NCBI GenBank assembly: GCA_014529385.2 | Contig: CM043943.1 | Coordinates: forward strand, 150,629,092 to 150,693,091 | Direction: 5' to 3' | Length of the DNA stretch: 64,000 nucleotides | Source: Adiantum capillus-veneris | Taxonomy: Eukaryota > Streptophyta > Polypodiopsida > Polypodiales > Pteridaceae | Shown here: positions 56,301-64,000 of the stretch, one piece after another | Layout of the letters: the number at the start of each line of letters is the position of its first letter | Position numbering within the stretch: position 1 is the stretch's first letter | The notes under the pieces: model-generated | What the model saw: only the letters and a program-made list of their open reading frames with translations | Told to the model about the DNA's origin: nothing | Database searches by the model: none | Translations under genes and position numbers: made by a program

Positions 56301-57492
56301 GATAGTAGATTTTGGGGCTTCATTCCATGCGACGCCACACAAGAAACATTTCGAAGATTACACCAAAGGTAATTTTGGGTATGTATACTTGGGAGATGAT
56401 GAAGCTTGTGAAATTGTTGGCAAAGGTACAGTTTGTGTCAAAGCTGCTAACGGAAATGAATGGAAGCTTAAAGATGTTAGGCATGTTCCTTCTCTTCGCA
56501 AAAAATTGATATGTATAGGACAATTGGACGATGAAGGTCACAACATTGCATTCGGAAGCAAACGGTGGAAGATCTCAAAGGGATATTTGGTGGTTTCCAA
56601 AGGAGAAAAGGTCGGTACACTTTACTTGTGTACTATTAGCATGCAACCCTTAGCTTGTGCAACAACTACAGAAGTCGACAATACGGCGGGGCACTATCGG
56701 CTTGGGCATATGAGTACCAAAGGAATGCAAATCCTTCAAAGAAAGAAGCTTCTACTAAGTTTGAAAGAAGTGGACTTAGAGTTCTGTGAAGATTGTGTTT
56801 ATGGTAAACAAAAGAGGGTAAAATTTCAAAAATCAGGCAATGAAAGAAAAAATAAAAAACTTGAGCTGGTTGATTTTGATGTTTGGGGTCCTGCAAGTAC
56901 ACCATCACTTGATGGATCATTGTATTATGTAACATTCATAGACAATGCAACTAGAAAAACATGGGTTTATGTCATGAAGAATAAATCCGATGTGTTTTTT
57001 ATATTTCAAAGGTGGAAAGCCTTTGTGGAGAATGAAATATGTACCAAGGTTAAATGCCTCAGATCCAACAATGGAGGTGAATATTGCATCCAAGCTTTTG
57101 AAAGCTTTTGTGCTAGTAATGGCATTTGGAGACAAAAGACAACCCCAAGGACACCTCAACAAAATGGGATTTCAGAAAGGATGAATAGGACAATCATGGA
57201 GTGAGCACGAAGCATGTGGCTACATGCAGGCCTACCGCTTGAGCTTTGGGCGGAAGCTGTAAGTACGTCTGTGTACTTAATCAACCGGTCACCCTCAACG
57301 GCATTGGATGGGGGAGTTCTAGAAGAGGCATGGACACATAAACCGGTGAATTATGCATTTCTCAAAGTGTTTGGGTGTGGGGCTTTCATGCACATAGATA
57401 GAAGCCTAAGATCAAAGCTAGATGCAAAGTCCCAAAAGTGTTCTTCATTGGCTATGGAGAAGGTGAATTTGGGTATTGCCTGTGAAACCTGA
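56301..57492 (+). pseudogene. Copia J protease and integrase
   Basis: The protease reads IVDFGASFHATPHKKHF, with Phe where D-S/T-G-A is expected, and then LKDVRHVPSLRKKLICIGQL. Integrase has HYRLGHMSTKGMQ, CEDCVYGKQKR, VDFDVWGPASTPSLDG, LRSNNGGEYCIQAFESFCAS (Asn for the usual second catalytic Asp) and TPQQNGISERMNRTIME, then TGA. MWLHAGLPLELWAEAVSTSV follows in frame. A frameshift occurs near 57,450. Confidence 0.88.
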
Positions 57493-59341
57493 AGATGGTA
57501 AAATCATTATGAGTATGGATGTAATTTTCAACGAACAAAATATGTACAAAGATTACTTGGAAAGAAAACAAACAAAAGAAACAGGTGATGTATACATGGA
57601 GCTTGAGGACGGTGAAGACTCAAGGACTGCGAATGGTGACAATGTGCAACAATGTCAACCAAATGAGGAGCCTCAACCTATTCCCTAAAGATCTACAAGA
57701 GCAAGTAGACCTCAGAAAGGTTCATTCCTTCCTTCAACCATCTCTTGATCTCAAATTTTGGAGAGCCGGAATCATATGAGGAAGCTATGCAACACGAATC
57801 CAAAGAAGAATGGATGAAGAGCATGCAAGTGGAGATGGACTCATTACATCGCAACCAAACATGGGAGTTGGTTGAGTTGCCTAAAGGTAAGCTGGCACTT
57901 CAAAACAAATGGGTGTACAAACTAAAGGAAGAAGAAGGTGGGAAGAAAAGGTACAAGTCTAGGCTTGTGGTAAAAGGGTTTTCTCAAAAGAAAGGTATTG
58001 ACTTCGATGAAATATTTTCTCTTGTTGTAAAAATGAACTCAATTAGGCTTGTCTTAAGCCTTGTGGTTGCTCATGATCTAAATCTTGATCAAATGGATGT
58101 AAATACGGCATTCCCTCATGGTGACTTAGAAGAGGAAATTTACATGCTTCAACCAAAGGGGTATGAAGTAAAAGGTAAGGAGAAAATGGTTTGCAGATTA
58201 AAGAAGATCTTGTATGGTTTAAAGCAAGCATCAAGACAATGGTACTTGAAGTTTGATCGATGGATGTTGGATCATAGATTCACAAGATGCAACTCAGATC
58301 ATTGCGTCTACACGAAGAATTTGGGAGATGGGAAGTTCATCATCCTAATGTTGTATGTTGATGACATGCTAATTGCAAGTGCTAACATGCAAGACATCAA
58401 AGACCTAAAAGAGGAGCTTTCTAAATCTTTTTCAATGAAATATTTAGGTGTTGCAAAGAGGATACTTGGTATGAAGATATCAAGGAAAAGGACAAAGAAG
58501 ACAATAAAGCTATCTCAAGAGGATTACATCAAGAAGGTACTAGAAATATTTGCAATGCAAAATGCAAAAATGATTTCTACGTCTTTGGCTAGTCACTTTG
58601 AACTAACCAAGGATATCTGTCCAAAGACACAAGAGGAGATAGCCATATGCTGCAGCGGTAGGTCCTCTTATGTATGCTATGATCTAGACAAGGCCAGACA
58701 TTGCACATGCAGTGGGAGTTGTAAGTAGGTTCATGGACATCCCATGCAAAGAGCATTGGCAAGATATGAAGTGGATACTTAGGTATCTAAAAGGGACAAC
58801 AACAAATGCTTTGTATTTTGAAGGAATTGATATTTTTCTAGAAGGGTATGTTGATGCAGATATGGCAGATGACAAAGATACTCGAAGGAGCACTACTGGC
58901 TATGTCTTCATGGTTGGATGCACATCAGTAAGCTAGGCTTCAAAGCTGCAGAAAGTGGTCTCACTTTTTACCACGGAAGCAAAGTATGTAGCAATGACGG
59001 AGGCAAGCAAAGAAATTATGTGGCTTCGCAGATTCTTAGAAGAGCTTGGATTCATACAAGACAATTGTGTCTTGTACAATGATATCCAAAGCGCTATCCA
59101 TCTTCCAAAGAACTCAGCCTTTCATTCAAGGACAAACCACATTGAGGTGAGATATCACTTCATACGCACTCTTTTGGAAGAGGGAAAAATAAAGCTAGTA
59201 AAGGTGCATACAAGTGAAAATCCTACAGACATGTTTACAAAGGTGGTCAATAAAGGAGAAGTTGAGATTTTTCTCATCTTCAATTGGCAAAGCAGTCACA
59301 TGTTTGGTTTAGAGATCAATCTCCAAGTGGGAGATTGTTAA
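57493..59341 (+). pseudogene. Copia J reverse transcriptase and RNase H
   Basis: RT (57,745-58,660) has YEEAMQHESKEEWMKSMQVE, NKWVYKLKEEEGGKKRYKSR, LNLDQMDVNTAFPHGDLEEE, LYGLKQASRQWYLKFDRWML and LMLYVDDMLIASAN. After a frameshift near 58,690 RNase H gives VVSRFMDIPCKEHWQDMKWI, VDADMADDKDTRRSTTGYVF, a stop at about 58,935, and AKYVAMTEASKEIMWLRRFL ... IHLPKNSAFHSRTNHIEVRY. It ends just before the polypurine stretch AAGTGGGAGAT. Confidence 0.9.
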
Positions 59342-59384
59342 GTATGGAGAATGATTTATCCCTTGTAATTTGTACTAAAAACGC
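59336..59384 (+). repeat. Truncated 3' LTR of copia J
   Basis: TGTTAAGTATGGAG(AA)TGATTTA(T)CCC... matches the first ~50 bases of 54,611 onward, and the similarity then ends abruptly. Confidence 0.9.
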
Positions 59385-60050
59385 TTCTCCAAAGCTATGG
59401 TCATCCCCTCCAAGAGCATATCAAAATCTCCTCTTCCATCTCCTCTCAAGAAGCTTTTATCTCCACTTCTTCAAAGGATCCTCATTTGCCACCTATTGTT
59501 TACTGGATTCACACTGTCACCAAAAAAGCCTCAACGCTTACAACTACATACCTTGGCAGTCTTGGCATCCAACGCACCAAAAAATTGCTTTCACCCTTTC
59601 AGAACTCAAAAGGTACATTATCTGGGAAAGCTCTCTTTCGGGCTTTATCACTATTTGCACCTTTTTCATACAAGGCTTAGAGCAAAAGGCTATCCCCCCT
59701 CCCTTTTGGAAGCTTGCTTCCTCTATGTTTCTTATGAAGTTAGACCATCTCTACTTCCTAAATTGCATAAAATCAAGCTTTCACCAACCATTGTAAAAAT
59801 TCCTTTCTCTCCCCTTACCCGCACTCTTAACCTCTCCCGCACCATCAACAAGCCCCTCACTAAGCTTCTCAAAAATGATCCCGAGCTAGCGCACCTTCCC
59901 AAACCTATTGTTTGTTGGTTCAATGCGCCAAACCTTGGCACCCTCCTCTCCCTTAAACCCAACCCTACCATACCCGACCCTACCGAACCGTGCTATCCTC
60001 TCCTCCATAAACTCCTCCACCCCCTATATCTTTTTTCCCTCTTATAACCC
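59385..60050 (+). pseudogene. Penelope-like reverse transcriptase, C-terminal part (two frames)
   Basis: The first frame (to about 59,640) reads KSLNAYNYIPWQSWHPTHQK followed by IAFTLSELKRYI, like the N-Y-YIP..S.HP......EL.RY block of Penelope-like RTs. The second frame (59,600-60,047) reads YHYLHLFHTRLRAKGYPPSL, then LTRTLNLSRTINKPLTKLLK and ELAHLPKPIVCWFNAPNLGT. This matches the R(L)..RGYP and later P.V..R.PNL..LL blocks, and a Cys/His segment (EPCYPLLHKLLHPL) follows. A frameshift near 59,620 joins them. Assignment rests on remembered motif order. No GIY-YIG domain is visible. Confidence 0.55.
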
Positions 60051-61926
60051 CTTCCAAATCTTTTCTCACTTTAGGGTCATTTAAGTTTGTTGACTAGCCT
60101 TTCTTTCAAGGCCCTCAATAACTTTAAATAGCCCCTAAGTACTTGTACTCCCTTCTTATTACTTCCCACCTAAAAATCTTTCCCACCTTTTTTGCATGTA
60201 CCCCCCATATTTAAAGAGGAATTACTCACCTTCCAAAATAGCCCCTCCTCCCTGACTATGGTACTTTGTACAGTTTTTTGAACCATGACTCCCTACTTAT
60301 ACCCCATCCTCCCTCCCCTTTTGTTTGCACCACTGATGAGCTAATATAGCAAAACGCGTTTGGTGTAGACATTTGGTGTCTTTTTTCCTCTCCCCCCCCC
60401 CCCCCCCCCGCTCTTCCTTTTTTGCCTTAGCTTTGTCACAAGCAAGTTTTGCTCGCCCATTAATTATTTTTTAAGATTTTTATGATAGAAGAGCTATGAG
60501 CTCTCTCATTGATGTTTAGCGCGGCACTTGCTTCTTACTCTTAGCCTTTCCTTGCCTACTCTTTCTCTTCTTTTACTTAACCATGGCCCTTCCCCGTTAT
60601 TCTTTATGGTGCCCCTAACTCGCCTCTCCTCGCATGAACCCGCCCCTGGCTTTTTACTTCTTCTTCTTTTTCCTTAGGCCTTAACTTAAGCTAAACGGTC
60701 CACATTTTCCTTTCCAAGGCTAATCTCTTCCCAAGGATAAAACGGCCTTTTCATAGGCGTTATTCCTTTGTGGCATGGAGACTGATCATGTCCTTTCACC
60801 TCTTCAACTGCTCGCAGTTCCCACCCCCCAGCGCCTCACGCAGCTTCTACCCGCAATCTCTACCCCCATTTCAAACCGGCGCACCATCACACTTGCACAC
60901 CGCCAGCTCGCACCAGCTCGCCATCCACTTCCCAAGCTCACACCTGTGCTCCATTCGCATTGCACCAGCCAGCACTAGCACTAGCTCGCACCTGCTCGCC
61001 AAGCGCACACCTGCACCCCATTCATGTTCACTGCCCCAAGATCACACCTCTCCGCACTTCGCACTTCTCTGCACCTGCACGTCTGTACTCGCCTGCAGTC
61101 CACACCTGCGCGCTCGACGGACAAACTGCGGGCCACCCGACTACCCACCATCTCCACGGAGCTCAGCACCCAACATCTCCACGAATGCTCAAGTTCTCGG
61201 AGCTCAAGTTCTCGGAACACCCAACATCTCCACAGTGCGACACCCTTCCCCGGCACTGCTCCCTGCGGCTTTAGCTGCCTGCCTCTCGACAAGTGACCGA
61301 CCTACGGCACCCACAGCAAATTCTAGCAACTTGGTGCACACACCCGTCGGGAGCTTCTAACAGCTAAGTCCACGCGGCTTCAGCTTGCAGCGTTGCATCC
61401 ATAACAGCAGCAGCGCATAACGCCTACAACACTACCTCCTCGGCGACGCTCTACCTGCAACGATTCTTCCCAGCAGCGGGCCACACACAGCAACTGCTAC
61501 GTCATTTCTCCTGCTAACAACATCCAATGGCGGGGCCTGTCCGCTCTTCTTAAGACTACAGCAGCGCCCGACTGCGGCCCCTACTCGCCCAGTTCAGCAA
61601 CTGCGCGCCCTGCTCGCTTGGCAGCTACAACACGTCAGCCCTGCTCGCTCTATGTCTGCTAGCCTTGCGTCGACGGCCAGTCAGACCCACTTTTTATGTT
61701 GAAGCTTGCCCTGCTAGCTCTATGGCGGCAGCAAGCTAGCGGTGTTTGCCTGGCGACGACAGCAAGCCAGCTCTTAGGCTACGACTAACCTTGCTCTTTA
61801 TACGACGACGGCAGCAAGCCCGCTCTACGGACTGCAGCAAACAAGGGAGTCAACGCCACGTTCTCTCTATTGACGGCTATAGCGAGGAGGTGACAAGTCA
61901 ACAACAAGTCACCGGCTACATTCGGA
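60051..61926. other. C-rich low-complexity interval
   Basis: There is no recognisable gene. An 18-C run lies at 60,392-60,409. From 60,770 to 61,900 the DNA is rich in CACC, GCTC and CAGC words and yields Ser/Pro/His/Cys-rich frames in all phases (for example 60,770-61,360), which I regard as compositional artefacts or possibly the 5' region of a retroelement. Confidence 0.5.
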
Positions 61927-62152
61927 ATGGCTACTCCCCCTCCTCCTTCCTCTACCTCGTCCTTAGCCCTTGTTCCCATGGCTATGGTCATAGACAAAAC
62001 TCCCGACTTTCCTTCCATAGATCTTGCCCCCTCCCCCTTTGCGGCTTCCCTTAGCCATAACACGCCACCCGTCGACGTGGTTCCTTTTCCCGGCTTCGTC
62101 TCAGCGGCTAGCCTCATCAACCCTCCCTCTCCAAACCTTAGCACTCCATTGC

Positions 62153-62187
<35 letters not shown>

Positions 62188-62397
62188 ATTACATCGTCTA
62201 AAAAGACCTTGTTTAGTCCGGAGGAAATCTTGGGTCTCACCGCAAACCTTCCTATCGAGGATCTCGACCAACTCTCTATTCCTTCTACCAACAATCGCGG
62301 CAAAGTTAACCCTTCCCCTTTTACTCATCCCGGCTTGGCGAGCTCTTCCAAATATGGCTTTGCGAGTTCCTCCTACCCTAACCAAGGTGGTATGTAA
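61927..62397 (+). CDS. Pro/Ser-rich ORF of unknown origin
   Basis: ATG at 61,927 opens 156 codons: ATPPPPSSTSSLALVPMAMV, a 33-C run (62,155-62,187) encoding poly-Pro, then KKTLFSPEEILGLTANLPIE and DLDQLSIPSTNNRGKVNPSP, which look like ordinary protein. The ORF ends at TAA directly where the composition changes, so it may be the start of a longer gene or element ORF cut by an insertion. No family recognised. Confidence 0.35.
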
Positions 62398-64000
62398 CAT
62401 TTAATGGCCTACTAACTTGTGTGTAGCGGAAATGAGCATGAACATAGTCGGAATTTCATTAGAATAGATTCCTAATGAGAATTACAAGAGTGCTTCGGTG
62501 GAGAGAGCAACAAAAAGCATAACACCTAGTTAGATAGCATCGACAATACTTTCAAAAGAGAGAAAAATTAAGCTAATAACAACAGTTGAGGACCGGATTT
62601 GCATGGAGCCGCTCCCCCCTCCAAAAGGCTTTGTATTATGGTTTCTCCCATCAAGAGAGACATTGTACAATACAATTCTTTGCGTTCCTTCAAGACTAGC
62701 TAGCGCAATGAAGATGAAAGCTTCATGCACTAAGAAAAACACTTAACAAACACAACTTGAATTATCCCCATTCTCAGACCCAAGACCTCACACACCTTCG
62801 AAGATGGTGAGAGCTAGCAGGGTATGAGAGTAGATCGAGAGGAAGAAGGAGTATCTCACGAGAAAGATGTACATCTCCTCACATAATCACTCATATTAGC
62901 ATACCTTAGCTTAGTAATTAGCTTGGTAGAGGAGATGAGCATGCATTGAAACTTGGCTCTTGGTTGGATTTGCATCCACATTCCAAGAGAGTGTTGATGT
63001 AGACTTCTATCTCACAAGCTTGGAGTAGGTGATGAGTTCTCCATTAAAGCTTGGGAAGAGATAGTCTTCTCTTTCTTCACACATGAGCTTGTGTGAGTGT
63101 GTGTGTGTGTGTGTGATAATGCCTTGCAAAAATCAGCCCCCTCTCTCTCTTGGGCGAGCCCTCTTGCTATCTGCTCTTGCTGAGCCCTCATTGGCTCTCC
63201 CCAAGTCAAGCCAATGACTCTTAAGCACCATAAGTGATAGCCTTTTGACATGTGTCCCTCTTTCCCCTTTTGTGAGAGATTTGGGTAATTAAAGGGTCAT
63301 CCAATAGAAACTGGGCACACCTTGTGGGCATCTGGCCTAGGGAGCTGACATGTGTCCCTAATTCCATTTGTGTAAAGGGAGCCTATGTGTGTGTGTGTGG
63401 CTTTCTCTCTCGTCCCCTAGAAGAAGGGCTCGCCCCCTCCCATGTAGGGATATGTGTTGACTTTGGAGAGCACACAAAGCATCCAATTCCCCCTAAGCTT
63501 TAACCCTTTGGACACAACCTTTGAATTTTGGAACCTTAGCATTTTGGAAGTCTTAATGGGCTGAACCTTCGGGTCATTTTAGCCCATTATTGCACATGGC
63601 TCTTTTGCAGATGGCCCCCCCTTTGGATCCCTATTTTCCCTCCTTTGGATCCCTACTGGCCAGTCTGCTAGCTTAACCAATATTCTAGCCTTTTCTCCCC
63701 TGGCACTTCCCCACATTAAATGATCAGTTTAATATGAGAAAATCATTTAGGAGAATTAGATATTGATTATTATGACATTACCTCTCTCTTGAAATCATAG
63801 TCGTCCTCGACTATGGTGTAGAGAAGATAAAGCATATTCATGAGTCCTTTTCTTAGCGGGTAGAGGATCCCTATGTTACCCTACGACATCATTCCACAAT
63901 GGATGACTAGTCCATTTGGCGCTTGAGAGCCTTAGGCTGCCGCAAGCATGTCTGCACATTAGTCCTATCAGTCTTCCATAATAGAGTGACAAGCTCTACT
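62398..64000. other. Interval without recognisable gene; possible LTR
   Basis: Composition becomes uniform, with a GT run at 63,096-63,115. The start TGTAACATTTAATGG (62,394) and the word CCCCACATTAAATG (63,710) share inverted CATTTAATG. On minus, 63,834-63,780 reads LYTIVEDDYDFKRE as a short conserved-looking peptide. An LTR of about 1.3 kb is possible but has no second copy in the window. Confidence 0.3.

Larger units (their letters stand above)
54611..59384 (+). mobile_element. Ty1/copia element J with truncated 3' LTR
   Basis: The 5' LTR is 54,611-55,360 and the primer site is at 55,363. The order gag, protease, integrase, RT, RNase H on plus is standard copia. The 3' LTR begins at 59,336 but only 49 bp remain before unrelated sequence. 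Confidence 0.92.

Noticed and set aside
60770-61360. 196-residue plus-strand ORF
   Set aside because: Ser/Pro/His/Ala-rich low complexity with equally long frames in other phases; no domain recognised.
62394-63720. LTR of a minus-strand gypsy element
   Set aside because: Termini and a possible polypurine stretch are suggestive, but there is no second copy, primer site or flanking pol domain I can identify; kept only as a low-confidence note.

Overview
This 64 kb window looks like repeat-rich nuclear DNA from a land plant with a large genome. The evidence is Ty3/gypsy and Ty1/copia polyproteins of plant type, a CACTA transposon with a plant TNP2 transposase, PIF/Harbinger and MULE remnants, plant-type GT-AG introns, and long AT-rich tracts broken by GA/CT, CA and poly-C runs. 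A Penelope-like reverse transcriptase fragment and a transposase-like protein I remember mainly from invertebrates make a non-flowering plant (fern or lycophyte, for example) my guess; this is inference only. I see no rRNA, tRNA, CRISPR or clearly single-copy housekeeping gene.

Left part (1-26 kb): three tandem arrays with a period of about 285 bp, each monomer centred on a palindrome, lie at 1-2.5, 18.1-19.2 and 22.1-24.3 kb. The second and third sit between the primer-binding site and gag of two gypsy elements that face away from each other (element A on minus, about 4.6-20.9 kb; element B on plus, about 20.9-26.2 kb). The first array is interrupted by a 1.8 kb deleted copia element with an exact 5-bp target duplication. 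Element A is itself interrupted at about 7.23-14.5 kb by a gene island: a RING-type gene and an FCP1/NIF phosphatase-like gene on plus, and a spliced transposase-like gene on minus. The intron, intergenic and flanking DNA of this island all carry one ACCGGTATGAT-type repeat family.

Middle part (26.2-46.4 kb): a nearly complete 11.7 kb gypsy element (D) with paired LTRs, one long gag-protease-RT frame, RNase H, integrase and a long extra coding region after integrase. It appears inserted in the 3' LTR of a minus-strand copia element (E, 38.2-40.8 kb). Beyond E are decayed MULE, PIF/Harbinger and LINE fragments, all on minus.

Right part (46.4-64 kb): a CACTA element opens at 46,387 in the LINE fragment and carries a six-exon TNP2 gene in which every splice phase agrees but two in-frame stops are present. 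Its right end is lost against a minus-strand copia fragment (F). A plus-strand copia element (J, 54.6-59.4 kb) follows with a full 5' LTR and a truncated 3' LTR, then Penelope-like RT sequence, C-rich low-complexity DNA, and about 1.6 kb without a recognisable gene.

Almost all coding sequence here is mobile-element sequence at different stages of decay, and nesting gives relative ages: D is younger than E, the CACTA is younger than the LINE, the mini-copia is younger than array 1, and the gene island (if it is an insertion) is younger than gypsy A.
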